This document shows, one piece after another, positions 1-8,502 of a stretch of 64,000 nucleotides of DNA. How positions within the stretch are numbered: position 1 is the stretch's first letter; each line of letters starts with the position of its first letter. The position numbers were made by a program, and so were the translations under genes. The DNA comes from Flintibacter sp. KGMB00164. Its GTDB lineage: Bacteria; Bacillota; Clostridia; Oscillospirales; Oscillospiraceae. The stretch covers positions 2,491,001-2,555,000 of the forward strand of contig NZ_CP044227.1 of the NCBI RefSeq assembly GCF_008727735.1, given 5' to 3'. The notes below the pieces were generated by a model. That model worked only from the letters and a program-made list of their open reading frames with translations. It made no database searches and had not been told where the DNA came from.

Positions 1-1013
1 CCCTTGACAAAGCGGAAGTAGTCAGGCAGCAGGTCGGCGCACTTGTCCATGATGAGCACGCCGGAGGAGTAGAGCTGCAGGCCCTTCTGGTACTCCCGGG
101 TATAGAAGTCATAGGGGGCCTTCTCGGGGATATAGAGCAGGGCCTTGTAGGTCACCGCGCCCTCGGCGCTGGTGTGGATGACGGCCAGGGGATCCTGCCA
201 GTCCATGAACTTCTCTTTGTAGAAGTTGTTGTACTCCTCGGGCTTGACCTGAGCCTTGGGACGCTGCCACAGAGGCACCATGGAGTTGATGGTCTTCCAC
301 TCCTTCACGGTCTCCCACTCGGGCTTATAGTCCTCGCCGGCGTCGGCGGGCTTCTCCTTCTGGCGGTAGTCCTCCACCTCCATGACGATGGGGTAGCGGA
401 TGTAATCGGAGTACTTTTTGATTAGTTCCTGTAATTTATAGGTTTCAAGATACTGATCGTAGTTCTCATCTTCCACATTGGCCTTGATGTGCATGATGAC
501 ATCGGTACCTACGGTGTCCTTCTCGCACTCGGTGACGGTATAACCGTCGGCCCCGTCGGACTGCCACATATAAGCCTGGTCACTGCCGTAGGCCTTGGAG
601 ATGACGGTGACGTGGTCGGCCACCATAAAGGCGGAGTAGAAGCCCACGCCGAACTGACCAATGACGTCGATGTCCTCGGGCTTGTCCTCCTTGGCCAGGT
701 CCTGCTTGAACTGGAAGGAGCCGCTCTTGGCGATGGTACCCAGGTTGCTCTCCAGGTCCTCCTTGCTCATGCCCACGCCGTTATCAGAGACGGTGAGGGT
801 ACGCTTGTCCTTATCGGGGACAATGGTGATTTTCAGCTCGCTGCGGTCCACAGGCACCTGGTCGTCGGTGAGAGCCTTGTAGGCCAGCTTATCTTCCGCA
901 TCGCTGGCGTTGGAAATGAGCTCCCGCAGGAAGATCTCCTTGTGGGTGTAGATGGAGTTGACCATCAGGTCCAGCAGGCGCTTGGATTCTGCCTTAAACT
1001 GTTTCTTTGCCAT
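1..1013 (-). CDS. htpG: Molecular chaperone HtpG (Hsp90), partial: C-terminus outside window
   Basis: Encodes the N-terminal 337 residues of the bacterial Hsp90, an ATP-dependent cytosolic chaperone. Translation of the minus strand begins [17 protein letters not shown] and shows the GHKL ATP-binding elements: the helix ELISNASDA, the DNGVGM loop and the [14 protein letters not shown] lid region, followed by the start of the middle domain. The gene runs off the left edge without a stop. The start is the ATG at 1013, preceded by GGAGG about 10 bases upstream. A sigma-A promoter and a perfect CIRCE site lie directly upstream, so repression by HrcA is expected. I see no frameshift in the visible part. 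Confidence 0.96.
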   Translation of the reverse strand, partial: MAKKQFKAESKRLLDLMVNSIYTHKEIFLRELISNASDAEDKLAYKALTDDQVPVDRSELKITIVPDKDKRTLTVSDNGVGMSKEDLESNLGTIAKSGSFQFKQDLAKEDKPEDIDVIGQFGVGFYSAFMVADHVTVISKAYGSDQAYMWQSDGADGYTVTECEKDTVGTDVIMHIKANVEDENYDQYLETYKLQELIKKYSDYIRYPIVMEVEDYRQKEKPADAGEDYKPEWETVKEWKTINSMVPLWQRPKAQVKPEEYNNFYKEKFMDWQDPLAVIHTSAEGAVTYKALLYIPEKAPYDFYTREYQKGLQLYSSGVLIMDKCADLLPDYFRFVK

Positions 1014-1061
1014 GATAATTGACGCCTCCATATATGAAAGTAGTTGTAAACAAAAAAATCG

Positions 1062-1088
1062 TTAGCACTCATTTTCCATGAGTGCTAA
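1062..1088 (-). promoter_or_regulatory. CIRCE operator (HrcA-binding site) of htpG
   Basis: A perfect inverted repeat TTAGCACTC-N9-GAGTGCTAA matches the CIRCE consensus in both arms and spacer. It sits just downstream of the htpG -10 box, overlapping the transcript start and leader, which is the usual place for HrcA repression. htpG is not a CIRCE gene in every Firmicute (in Bacillus subtilis it is not), so the placement is informative. Confidence 0.95.
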
Positions 1089-1092
1089 CGAT

Positions 1093-1121
1093 ATGATAGC
1101 GCAGTCCCGATCAAATTGCAA
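1093..1121 (-). promoter_or_regulatory. Sigma-A promoter of htpG
   Basis: On the minus strand a -35 TTGCAA (1121-1116) and a -10 TATCAT (1098-1093) are separated by 17 bases. The CIRCE element follows the -10 box immediately. Confidence 0.8.
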
Positions 1122-1169
1122 GGGAGTTCATAATTTTTTTACACTTTCCCTCTTAGAGTGCCAATTTTC

Positions 1170-1730
1170 TTACTCCTCCATGGTGCGGGGATCGGGCAGG
1201 TCGATGTAGGTAGGCTCATGGCCCACCGCCTGGACATACTTGAGCAGATCCTCCTTCTTCAGGCGGATGGTGGAGGTGGAGATACCGGGGTGGCCGGAGA
1301 TGTACTCGTCGTTCATAAGATCCCGGTCGATCACCAGGCGCACCTCGTTCTCCTTGTCAAACAGCAGCTCCAGGGCGGAGACGGAGCCGGGAATAGTAGA
1401 CAGGTAGTCCCGCATGTGGTTCTCGTCGGCAAAGGAGAGACGGGAACAACCCAGCTGAGCGGAGAGGAACTTGGTCTTGAAGGGCTTATCCCCTGGCATC
1501 ATCAGCAGATAGAACTCCGTCTGCTGGCGGTTGCAGAGGAACAGATTCTTGCAGATCTTGGCTCCCAGGATGGACTCGATTTTCAAGCAGTCCTCCATGG
1601 TGTCGGCGTGGTCGTGATCTACCCGGGCAAATTCAATCCCCAGTTCCTCCAGTTTATCGTAGACGGCCTCCTCCTGGGGGATGCGCTGGTCGGAGGGACG
1701 GCCCGTGTGGCAGACAGGGTCAATATACAT
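1170..1730 (-). CDS. YbaK/ProX-family prolyl-tRNA editing protein (PrdX-like)
   Basis: A 186-residue protein of the YbaK/aminoacyl-tRNA deacylase family, most like free-standing ProX/PrdX proteins that hydrolyse mischarged Ala-tRNA(Pro). Family hallmarks seen: an N-terminal helix, VDHDHADTMEDC, the segment GAKICKNLFLCN with the conserved Lys-Asn, and the C-terminal IDRDLMNDEYISGHPG strand region. An upstream in-frame ATG would add 12 residues. I chose the ATG at 1730 because AGGAG lies 9 bases before it and the protein then begins MYIDPVCHTG, normal for the family. It stands alone between htpG and the divergent CorA-like gene. Editing specificity cannot be read from sequence. Confidence 0.85.
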   Translation of the reverse strand: MYIDPVCHTGRPSDQRIPQEEAVYDKLEELGIEFARVDHDHADTMEDCLKIESILGAKICKNLFLCNRQQTEFYLLMMPGDKPFKTKFLSAQLGCSRLSFADENHMRDYLSTIPGSVSALELLFDKENEVRLVIDRDLMNDEYISGHPGISTSTIRLKKEDLLKYVQAVGHEPTYIDLPDPRTMEE

Positions 1731-1855
1731 GGAACACACTCCTTTATCCACATTTTGTCTCATCATAGCACAGAAAAACCCGGCCAGACAAGTCCCACTT
1801 GCGGGATTTCTTCCCCGGGATTACAATGAAGAAAACCCATTGGCAGGAGGCTGCT

Positions 1856-2773
1856 ATGAAGATCTATCGTATTGGTCAGACGCTGGCTGCACTGGAACAG
1901 ATGCCCGAAACCGGTGAAGGTACTCTGGTACTGCTCACCTCAGAAGAGCTGGACAAATGTACCTCTCTGCCTGGGCTGGAAGGTACCCTGCATCACACCC
2001 CGCTGGCCCGGGACGCCCGAGGCTGCAAGGGTGAGTGGCGGCGGGGCTGTCTGTGCGGAACGGTAACTACGCCCCGGCACACCCGCACCGGAAATCCCAT
2101 CGCCTTCGGCTATTTACTCACGGGAACCCAGGTGGTACTGTGCGATGACAGTGGGGCGGCCCACACCCTGGTACAGCGGCTGGTGCGGGAAAAGCGGAAC
2201 GTACAGGGCAGTGCCGGACGCTTTTTTTACGAATTTTTCACGCTTTTAATGGCTAAGGACTCCCGCCACCTGGAGAGCCTGGAGGACCGGCTGGTGGAGC
2301 TGGAGGAAGGGGTAATGGAAGGAAGCCTGGAGCACTTCAACCACCCCATGAACGACCTGCGCAAAGAGGTATTGGGCTGGATGCGGTACTACGGGCAGCT
2401 CAACAACATGTTCCGTGCCCTGGAAGAGGATCCAGACGGGTTGTTCCCCTTGGGTGAGGCTCGGCTGCTGCGTCTGCTGGAGCAGCGCACCGCCCGACTG
2501 CGGGAAGAGGCCCAGCTGCTGCGGGAGTATTGCCTCCAGGTCCGTGAACTGTTTCAGGCGGAAATCGACATCCGGCAAAACCGGATCATGAAGATCCTCA
2601 CCATTGTGACCACCATTTTTCTGCCGCTGTCCCTGGTGGCCGGTTGGTACGGCATGAACTTTGTGGGCATGCCGGAGCTGGGGTGGAAATACGGTTATCC
2701 GGCGGTCATCATCGTGAGCGTACTGGTGGTGCTCATCAGCCTGTGGATCATGAAGAAGAAAAAATTCTGGTAA
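1856..2773 (+). CDS. CorA-like divalent metal (Mg2+/Co2+) transporter
   Basis: A 305-residue CorA-superfamily protein. After a cytosolic alpha/beta and long-helix domain there are two C-terminal membrane segments (about 243-263 and 280-298). The family signature Gly-Met-Asn is at residues 266-268, followed by the loop FVGMPELGWKYGYP and a cytoplasmic tail KKKKFW. CorA proteins form pentameric inner-membrane channels for Mg2+ and related cations; this one is close in size to Clostridial CorA. An upstream start would add 19 residues, but the ATG at 1856 has AGGAGG six bases before it. The gene is monocistronic and ends in a strong terminator. Ion specificity is inferred. Confidence 0.87.
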   Translation: MKIYRIGQTLAALEQMPETGEGTLVLLTSEELDKCTSLPGLEGTLHHTPLARDARGCKGEWRRGCLCGTVTTPRHTRTGNPIAFGYLLTGTQVVLCDDSGAAHTLVQRLVREKRNVQGSAGRFFYEFFTLLMAKDSRHLESLEDRLVELEEGVMEGSLEHFNHPMNDLRKEVLGWMRYYGQLNNMFRALEEDPDGLFPLGEARLLRLLEQRTARLREEAQLLREYCLQVRELFQAEIDIRQNRIMKILTIVTTIFLPLSLVAGWYGMNFVGMPELGWKYGYPAVIIVSVLVVLISLWIMKKKKFW

Positions 2774-2784
2774 GAAAAGAGAAT

Positions 2785-2829
2785 GCCGCCTGGGAGCACT
2801 GTGCGCTCCCAGGCGGCTGTTTGTCTTTT
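2785..2829 (+). terminator. Rho-independent terminator after corA-like gene
   Basis: A 13-bp perfect stem (2785-2797 with 2805-2817, GCCGCCTGGGAGC) and 7-nt loop, followed by a T-rich stretch (TGTTTGTCTTTT). Confidence 0.85.
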
Positions 2830-2900
2830 GTATCTGCTTTTCCCAGGCGTGCTGAGCAGAACCAACGAAGCAAAACGCAGTTTCGCAGAAAGTTCTTTGC

Positions 2901-2924
2901 CCAGCTTTCTTTCAAGAAAGCTGG
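2901..2924 (-). terminator. Hairpin directly after the DUF711 gene stop codon
   Basis: CCAGCTTTCTT-TC-AAGAAAGCTGG is an 11-bp stem with a 2-nt loop abutting the stop at 2925-2927. No long U-run follows on the minus strand (next bases GCAAAGAACTTT), so it may be an RNA 3'-end or stability element rather than a canonical terminator. It also serves as the end of the convergent corA interval. Confidence 0.45.
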
Positions 2925-4283
2925 TTAATTCTTAAGGCTCTGCATGGGAGCAGGGATGCGGCCGCCGCGGTCCACAAAGGCCTTGGCGGAGAAGGGATGG
3001 ACGGGCTGTACGGGGGCGGAGCCCAGCAGGCCGCCAAACTCCACCATGTCGCCCACCTTCTTGCCGGGGGCAGGGATGAGGCGCACGGCAGTGGTCTTGG
3101 AGTTGACCATACCGATGGCCGCCTCGTCGGCAATGATGGCGGAGATGGTCTCGGCGGGGGTGTCGCCGGGGACAGCGATCATATCCAGACCCACAGAGCA
3201 CACGCAGGTCATGGCTTCCAGCTTGTCCAGAGTCAGAGCGCCGGAAGAGGCGGCGGCGATCATGCCCTCGTCCTCACTGACCGGGATGAAAGCACCGCTC
3301 AGGCCACCCACGTGGGAGGAGGCCATGACGCCGCCCTTCTTCACCGCGTCGTTCAAGAGGGCCAGAGCCGCGGTAGTACCGTGGGTGCCGCAGACCTCCA
3401 GGCCCATCTCCTCCAGGATACGGGCCACACTGTCGCCGATAGCGGGGGTGGGAGCCAAGGACAGGTCCACAATGCCGAAGGGGGTATCCAGGCGGCGAGA
3501 GGCCTCCTGGGCCACCAGCTGACCCATGCGGGTAATGCGGAAGGCGGTCTTCTTGATGGTCTCAGCCACCACGTCGAAGGGCTGTCCCTTCACGCTCTGG
3601 AGGGCGTGGTACACCACGCCGGGGCCGGAGACACCCACGTTGATGACCCGCTCGGGCTCGCCCACGCCGTGGAAGGCGCCGGCCATGAAGGGGTTGTCCT
3701 CCACGGCGTTGCAGAATACCACCAGCTTGGCGCAGCCGAAGCCGCCCTGGTCGGCGGTGCGCTGGGCCAGATCCTTGATGGTGCGGCCCATGAGGGCCAC
3801 AGCGTCCATGTCGATGCCCGCCTTGGTGGAGCCCACATTGACGCTGGAGCACACCAGATCGGTGGTGGACAGGGCCTCGGGGATGGAGGCGATGAGGTTG
3901 CGGTCAGCCTGGGTCATGCCCTTCTGCACCAGAGCAGAGAAGCCGCCGATGAAGTTGACGCCGGTGGTCTTGGCCGCTTTGTCCAGGGCCACAGCGAAGG
4001 GGGCGTAGTTGTCGGTATCCGCCGCGGCAGCTACCAGGGCGATGGGAGTGACGGAGATGCGCTTATTGACGATGGGAATGCCGAACTCCTTCTCGATGGC
4101 CTCGCCGGTGGCCACCAGATTCTCGGCATAGCGGGTGATCTTATCGTAGATCGCGTCGCAGGCGGCCTTGGGGTCGCTGCGGGCGCAGGAGAGCAGGGAA
4201 ATTCCCATGGTGATGGTGCGCACATCCAGATGCTGCTGGTCAATCATCTGGATCGTCTGCATAATTTCATTTTGATTGAGCAT
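2925..4283 (-). CDS. DUF711/UPF0210 (PFL3-like) family protein
   Basis: A 452-residue member of the UPF0210/DUF711 family, full length. Recognisable segments are [50 protein letters not shown] and the C-terminal [13 protein letters not shown]. The biochemical role of the family is not established; structural relatives use glycyl-radical-like alpha/beta folds but without a radical site. It is almost always encoded directly after a small ACT-domain protein, as here (14-bp gap), which suggests an amino-acid- or ligand-sensing partnership. Start ATG 4283 has AGGAGG upstream. No catalytic residues can be assigned. Confidence 0.88.
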   Translation of the reverse strand: MLNQNEIMQTIQMIDQQHLDVRTITMGISLLSCARSDPKAACDAIYDKITRYAENLVATGEAIEKEFGIPIVNKRISVTPIALVAAAADTDNYAPFAVALDKAAKTTGVNFIGGFSALVQKGMTQADRNLIASIPEALSTTDLVCSSVNVGSTKAGIDMDAVALMGRTIKDLAQRTADQGGFGCAKLVVFCNAVEDNPFMAGAFHGVGEPERVINVGVSGPGVVYHALQSVKGQPFDVVAETIKKTAFRITRMGQLVAQEASRRLDTPFGIVDLSLAPTPAIGDSVARILEEMGLEVCGTHGTTAALALLNDAVKKGGVMASSHVGGLSGAFIPVSEDEGMIAAASSGALTLDKLEAMTCVCSVGLDMIAVPGDTPAETISAIIADEAAIGMVNSKTTAVRLIPAPGKKVGDMVEFGGLLGSAPVQPVHPFSAKAFVDRGGRIPAPMQSLKN

Positions 4284-4297
4284 GGTTGTCCTCCTGC

Positions 4298-4567
4298 TTA
4301 AATTCTATGCATAGCATTGAAGATATCCTCCCGCTGGATGCGGATGGACAAAGCGCGCTCCTTGCCCGCCTGGTCCAGCAGGTCGGACAGCTCGCCGATG
4401 GACAACTGGCAGGCGGAAGTATCCACCAGCATAACCATGGTGAAGTAGTCCTGCAGAATGGTCTGGCTGATGTCCAGGATGTTAATGTTGTGCTGGGCCA
4501 GCAGAGAACACACGGCGGCAGTGATGCCCACCTGGTCCTTGCCGATGACAGTAACAATGGCTTTCAT
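4298..4567 (-). CDS. ACT domain-containing protein (UPF0237 family)
   Basis: An 89-residue single ACT domain. The sequence starts [19 protein letters not shown], the typical ligand-binding beta-alpha turn of ACT domains, and continues with NILDISQTI and FTMVMLVD. Single-domain UPF0237 proteins are thought to bind an amino acid or other small ligand and are consistently paired with a UPF0210 gene, as found here immediately downstream on the same strand. SD AAAGGA precedes the ATG at 4567. Ligand unknown. Confidence 0.9.
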   Translation of the reverse strand: MKAIVTVIGKDQVGITAAVCSLLAQHNINILDISQTILQDYFTMVMLVDTSACQLSIGELSDLLDQAGKERALSIRIQREDIFNAMHRI

Positions 4568-4604
4568 AGTCTCGAATCCTTTCCTTATATATAAATATTA
4601 TGGA

Positions 4605-5195
4605 TCAACGATTTACGCTGTCTTGCAGCTCATCCAGGGTGAGCTCAAAGCCGGAGAGAAACTCCTCCATAAAGTATTGCAGGGCTGGCAGGGTATTTTC
4701 CTCCAGAGCGGCCAAGGTCTGTTCCTTTGCCTTCTTAAACTCGTTGTTGCCTGCCTTCAGCTCCTCAACACACTTGAGATAGGCTGAAAGCTTGTCCGCC
4801 GCCTTGACCAGGGCGCGCACCTCCGGGTCTGGGATGGTAAGCACCTCGTCGTAGGCTCCCCTCAGGTCGGGAGGCAGCATGCTCAGCAGCTTTTGCTCCG
4901 CCACCGCCTCCACCGCCTTATAGGCCGACTGGATATCCGGGTTGTCATACTTGATGGGGGTGGGCATGTCGCCGGTAAGGATCTCGCTGGCGTCGTGATA
5001 GAGGGCAGCCACCGCCACCGTCCCCGGGTCCACCTGTCCGCCGAACTTTTCATTGTGGATAACGGCCAGAGCGTGGGCCAGAACGGCCACCATGTGGGAG
5101 TGCTCCTGGATATTCTCAGGATCGGTGTTGCGCATGAGTCCCCAGCGGTTAATGTACCGCATACGGGCAATCATGGGGAAAAAGTGGTAGGCCAC
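4605..5195 (-). CDS. YfbR-like 5'-deoxynucleotidase (HD domain)
   Basis: A 196-residue HD-domain phosphohydrolase resembling YfbR, which dephosphorylates deoxyribonucleoside 5'-monophosphates with a divalent metal. Metal ligands visible: His32 in IQEHSHM, the His67-Asp68 pair in ALYHDASEILTGD, and a downstream Asp in VKAADKLSAYLKC. I placed the start at the GTG of 5195 because AAAGGGGG lies about 8 bases upstream; a TTG six codons earlier has no spaced SD. It follows its own promoter and is transcribed toward the ACT/DUF711 pair, with a 37-bp gap that itself is AT-rich. Confidence 0.83.
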   Translation of the reverse strand: MAYHFFPMIARMRYINRWGLMRNTDPENIQEHSHMVAVLAHALAVIHNEKFGGQVDPGTVAVAALYHDASEILTGDMPTPIKYDNPDIQSAYKAVEAVAEQKLLSMLPPDLRGAYDEVLTIPDPEVRALVKAADKLSAYLKCVEELKAGNNEFKKAKEQTLAALEENTLPALQYFMEEFLSGFELTLDELQDSVNR

Positions 5196-5224
5196 GGTCC
5201 CGCCCCCTTTCAAAGATGGAAATC

Positions 5225-5253
5225 ATTCTATCACAAGGGAAAAGAGATGTAAA
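5225..5253 (-). promoter_or_regulatory. Sigma-A promoter of the yfbR-like gene
   Basis: -35 TTTACA (5253-5248), 17-bp spacer, -10 TAGAAT (5230-5225) on the minus strand, 30 bases before the GTG start. Confidence 0.65.
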
Positions 5254-5306
5254 CCGTCGGGCCGGGCAGAATCCGGTTGACGGAGGCAGAAAAATTGGGG
5301 ATAATG

Positions 5307-5335
5307 AAAAAGAGCCGCTCAAGGCAGCTCTTTTT
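5307..5335 (-). terminator. Terminator overlapping the stop of the XRE gene
   Basis: AAAAAGAGC at 5327-5335 on the minus strand pairs with GCTCTTTTT at 5307-5315; the loop holds the TGA stop (5319-5321). The T-rich 3' arm supplies the U-run. The same structure reads as a terminator on both strands. Confidence 0.6.
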
Positions 5336-5969
5336 CTTGTCTTTTCTTTCTCCAGGCCCGCCAGGTAAAGACCATCAGCACCAGGGTCAGCAGACCCCGG
5401 GCCACCGAGATGGATACACCCAGCTGGGTGGCATAGTACCAGTGTTCCGGATAACAGCTCAGAAACATCCGCACCCCGCCGATCAGTCCCCAGGGGGTGA
5501 CGGAGGTATGGGGGTTGAGCACCAACAGGCTCAACGCAACACATGTCCACCCCAACGCCATCCAGGGGTGTTTCTTTGCCAGCAGCAAGGGCAGGCCCAG
5601 TACCACCAGCGCTATTCCCGCCAGAGACAGCACCCCGCCGTAAGCCAGCCCAAGCAGGGTGAGGGCTCCTCCCACCGCCAGCAGACAGATCCCTACCTTT
5701 TGGGCCGCCGTCCACTCCCGCTTCTCCTTCACATAGACCACTTTGGTCTCCGGTTTGGGGGGCTGGGGGCGTTCCCCCTCCCGCACCAGTTCATCCACGT
5801 TCACCCCAAACAGGTCGGCCAATTTGATAATTTTCTCCAGGTCGGGCACCGACTGGCCCGTCTCCCACTTGCTCACGCTCTGCCGGGATACCTCCAGCTT
5901 TGCCGCCAGATCCTCCTGGGACAGCCCTTTCCCGGTGCGCAGCGTGCAGATTTTTTCTCCCAGAGTCAA
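5319..5969 (-). CDS. XRE-family transcriptional regulator with C-terminal membrane domain
   Basis: A 216-residue protein with an N-terminal Cro/C1-type HTH (residues about 3-58, containing GLSQEDLAAKLEVSRQSVSK and WETGQSVPDLEK). A short basic linker leads to about four hydrophobic segments, so the DNA-binding domain is probably tethered to the membrane. I chose the TTG at 5969 rather than an upstream start: it is preceded by GGAGGGGAGG and places the HTH at the N-terminus as usual. The ligand or signal is unknown. It is transcribed divergently from a TetR gene from a near-consensus promoter and ends in its own terminator. Confidence 0.82.
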   Translation of the reverse strand: MTLGEKICTLRTGKGLSQEDLAAKLEVSRQSVSKWETGQSVPDLEKIIKLADLFGVNVDELVREGERPQPPKPETKVVYVKEKREWTAAQKVGICLLAVGGALTLLGLAYGGVLSLAGIALVVLGLPLLLAKKHPWMALGWTCVALSLLVLNPHTSVTPWGLIGGVRMFLSCYPEHWYYATQLGVSISVARGLLTLVLMVFTWRAWRKKRQEKELP

Positions 5970-5996
5970 AGGTCCTCCCCTCCTTTCTTTGCCCCT

Positions 5997-6025
5997 ATTA
6001 TAAAGGAAGGACCTGTTTTGGACAA
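5997..6025 (-). promoter_or_regulatory. Sigma-A promoter of the XRE gene
   Basis: -35 TTGTCC (6025-6020), 17-bp spacer, -10 TATAAT (6002-5997) on the minus strand. Confidence 0.75.
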
Positions 6026-6112
6026 CCAAGTCCCCTTGGAATGGGCCGCAACCAACGGTTGCATCCCACATTTTCACTCTATTTTACTCCATATTGGAAG
6101 GGAGCGCTCCCC

Positions 6113-6718
6113 ATGGCCAAGAAAAACAACCGGGATACCAAGGGCCGCATCATCGAGGCAGCCTGGAGCCTCTTCTACCGTCAGGGCTACGACGACACCA
6201 CGGTGGAGGAGATCATCCAGGAGTCGGGCACCTCCCGCGGCTCCTTCTACCACTACTTTGAGGGCAAAGACGCCCTGCTCTCCTCCCTGTCCTACCTCTT
6301 TGACCGGAAGTACGAGGAGCTCTCCCCCACCCTGGACCCCCAGCAGGACCGCTTTGACCAGCTGATGTACTTAAACCGGGAGCTATTCATCATGATCGAA
6401 AACTCCATCTCTCTGGACCTGCTGGCCCGGCTCTACTCCTCCCAGCTGGTGACCCGGGGCGAGAAGCACCTGCTGGACCACAACCGCACCTATTATAAAT
6501 TGCTGCGGCAGATCATGGCCCAGGGCCAGCAGCGGGGCGAACTGCGCAGTGACGTGACGGTAAGCGAGCTGGTGCGGGTATACGCCCTTTGTGAGCGTGC
6601 GCTCATCTATGACTGGTGTCTGTCCGGCGGCGGCTACTCCCTGCCCCAGTACAGCCAGACCATGCTGCCCCTGTTCTTTGGCGGCTTTCGGCGCACATCG
6701 TCTACCAACATTCCTTAA
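6113..6718 (+). CDS. TetR/AcrR-family transcriptional regulator
   Basis: A 201-residue regulator. The N-terminal HTH is typical of TetR: RIIEAAWSLFYRQGYDDTTV, then EEIIQESGTSRGSFYHYFEGKD (helix-turn-helix with the SFYHYF recognition helix). The C-terminal helical domain would bind an unidentified ligand. The ATG at 6113 follows GGAAGGGAG; longer forms lack an SD. It lies between the divergent XRE gene and the putP-like gene and could control the latter: a 15-bp palindrome sits just before the putP promoter. That link is inference. Confidence 0.86.
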   Translation: MAKKNNRDTKGRIIEAAWSLFYRQGYDDTTVEEIIQESGTSRGSFYHYFEGKDALLSSLSYLFDRKYEELSPTLDPQQDRFDQLMYLNRELFIMIENSISLDLLARLYSSQLVTRGEKHLLDHNRTYYKLLRQIMAQGQQRGELRSDVTVSELVRVYALCERALIYDWCLSGGGYSLPQYSQTMLPLFFGGFRRTSSTNIP

Positions 6719-6770
6719 AAGCGTATTTTATATTTTCCTTGATTTTCAAGGATTTTGTCGGAATATACAA

Positions 6771-6804
6771 GAATGGTGTATAGAATTTATTCTATACACC
6801 ATTC
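6771..6804. promoter_or_regulatory. Large palindrome between tetR and putP-like genes (operator or terminator)
   Basis: Perfect 15-bp arms GAATGGTGTATAGAA / TTCTATACACCATTC with a TTTA loop. It ends five bases before the putP -35 box. As RNA it could end tetR transcripts, but no T-run follows. Its position makes an operator role equally likely. Confidence 0.55.
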
Positions 6805-6809
6805 TGCAT

Positions 6810-6837
6810 TTTACTCCGGCTTTTTTTATGCTATAAT
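6810..6837 (+). promoter_or_regulatory. Promoter of the putP-like gene
   Basis: -10 TATAAT at 6832-6837; a -35-like TTTACT at 6810-6815 with 16-bp spacing. Confidence 0.6.
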
Positions 6838-6902
6838 GTCCCCATTGCCGTTCCGAAGTGTGTGCGGAAGGGCAGGTAAGTGAAATAAAAGGAGAGTTCT
6901 GC

Positions 6903-8441
6903 ATGACAAGCGCACAGATGTTTATCACCGCGACCATTATCCTCTACCTCTGTTTTGTCATCTGCACCGGTGTGCTGATCGGCCGCCGGAGCAAGAAAAG
7001 CGCCGAAGGGTTTTATCTGGGCGGCCGCGGCATCGGCCCTCTGGTCACCGCCATGAGCGCCGAGGCCAGCGACATGTCCTCCTGGCTGCTGATGGGCCTG
7101 CCCGGCGTGGCCTACCTCAGCGGTGTGGCTGACGCCAGCTGGACTGCCATCGGTCTGGCTCTGGGCACCTATCTCAACTTCCTGCTGGTGGCCAAACGCA
7201 TCCGCCGTTACAGCGTGCAGCTGGACGCCATCACCATCCCCTCTTTCATCTCCAAGCGCTATCAGGAGAAGCGGCCCATCATTATGTGCATCGCCTCCCT
7301 CATCATCCTCATCTTCTTCGTCCCCTATGTGGCCTCCGGCCTGGCCGCCATCGGCAAGCTGTTTAACAGCCTGTTTGGCTGGAACTACATGCTGGCTGTC
7401 ATTATCGGCGCCCTGGTCATCATCAGCTACACCTCGGTGGGCGGCTTCTCCGCTGTGGCCACCATGGACCTCATCCAGTCCATCATTATGACGGTGGCTC
7501 TGGTGGTCATCACCGTGTTCAGCATCAACCAGGCGGGCGGCGTGGACGCCGTGGTGGAGAACGCCAAGTCTATGGACGGATACCTCAGCTTCTTCCAGAC
7601 CTACGACCCGGTTGCCGGTTCCGCCAAACCCTACCCCGCTATCAACATCTTCTCCATGCTGGCCTGGGGCCTGGGCTACTTCGGCATGCCCCACATTCTG
7701 GTACGCTTTATGGCCATCCGGGATGAGAAGGAGCTGACCCTGTCCCGCCGCATTGCTGCGGTGTGGGTGGTCATCTCCATGACGGTAGCCGTGTGCATCG
7801 GCATGATCGGCAACAGCGTCTCCAAAGCCGGCCACATCCCCACCCTGGAAGGCAGCGCCTCCGAGACTATCATCGTCCAGATTGCCAACCTGCTCTCTAC
7901 CTACGGCTGGCTGGCCGCTATCGTGGCCGGTCTCATTCTGGCCGGTATCCTGGCCGCTACCATGTCCACCGCCGACTCCCAGCTGCTGGCAGCCTCCTCC
8001 GCGTTCTCGGAGAACCTGCTCCAGGACGTCTTCGGCATGAAGCTCACCCCCAAGCAGACCATGCTGGTGGCCCGGGGCACCGTTATCTGCATCGCCATTA
8101 TTGCGGTCTTCCTGGCCTCTGACCCCAACAGCAGCGTCTTTGCCATCGTCTCCTTCGCCTGGGCCGGGTTCGGCGCCACCTTCGGTCCCGCCATTTTGTG
8201 CGCTCTGTTCTGGAAGCGGAGCAACCGCCAGGGCATTCTGGCCGGTCTTGTGGTGGGCGGCGTAATGGTCTTTGTGTGGAAGTTCCTCATCGCCCCTATG
8301 GGCGGCGCTCTGGCTATCTACGAGCTGCTGCCTGCCTTCCTCAGCGCGCTGATCGCCATTGTGGTGGTCTCCCTGCTCACCCCCAAGCCCGACGCCTCTG
8401 TGCTGGCCCTGTTTGACCAGTCCAAGCAGAGCGCGGAATAA
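6903..8441 (+). CDS. putP: Sodium/solute symporter, PutP-like (SSS family)
   Basis: A 512-residue polytopic membrane protein of the solute:sodium symporter family, most like the sodium/proline symporter PutP. Seen: an SSS core with FYLGGRGIGPLVTAMSAEASD and SSWLLMGLPG after the first membrane segment (Na+-site region), SYTSVGGFSAVATMDLIQ, and MSTADSQLLAASSAFSENL in the later conserved helix. Length and about 13 hydrophobic segments match the family. The start at 6903 follows AAAGGAGAG; an earlier in-frame start lacks an SD. Monocistronic, with its own promoter and a shared terminator against gdhA. Proline is the likely but unproven substrate. Confidence 0.87.
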   Translation: MTSAQMFITATIILYLCFVICTGVLIGRRSKKSAEGFYLGGRGIGPLVTAMSAEASDMSSWLLMGLPGVAYLSGVADASWTAIGLALGTYLNFLLVAKRIRRYSVQLDAITIPSFISKRYQEKRPIIMCIASLIILIFFVPYVASGLAAIGKLFNSLFGWNYMLAVIIGALVIISYTSVGGFSAVATMDLIQSIIMTVALVVITVFSINQAGGVDAVVENAKSMDGYLSFFQTYDPVAGSAKPYPAINIFSMLAWGLGYFGMPHILVRFMAIRDEKELTLSRRIAAVWVVISMTVAVCIGMIGNSVSKAGHIPTLEGSASETIIVQIANLLSTYGWLAAIVAGLILAGILAATMSTADSQLLAASSAFSENLLQDVFGMKLTPKQTMLVARGTVICIAIIAVFLASDPNSSVFAIVSFAWAGFGATFGPAILCALFWKRSNRQGILAGLVVGGVMVFVWKFLIAPMGGALAIYELLPAFLSALIAIVVVSLLTPKPDASVLALFDQSKQSAE

Positions 8442-8454
8442 ATCATCTCCGTAC

Positions 8455-8493
8455 AAAAGGAACCCCCGTGCTTGCAGCACGGGGGTTCCTTTT
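8455..8493 (+). terminator. Bidirectional terminator between putP-like and gdhA
   Basis: Perfect 17-bp stem (8455-8471 with 8477-8493, core GGAACCCCCGTGC) and a 5-nt loop, A-run before and T-run after, between convergent genes. Confidence 0.92.
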
Positions 8494-8502
8494 CTATTCC
8501 AA

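Noticed and set aside
6831..8480. 549-codon minus-strand frame over the putP-like gene
   Set aside because: Antisense; composition is that of reversed GC-rich membrane protein codons.
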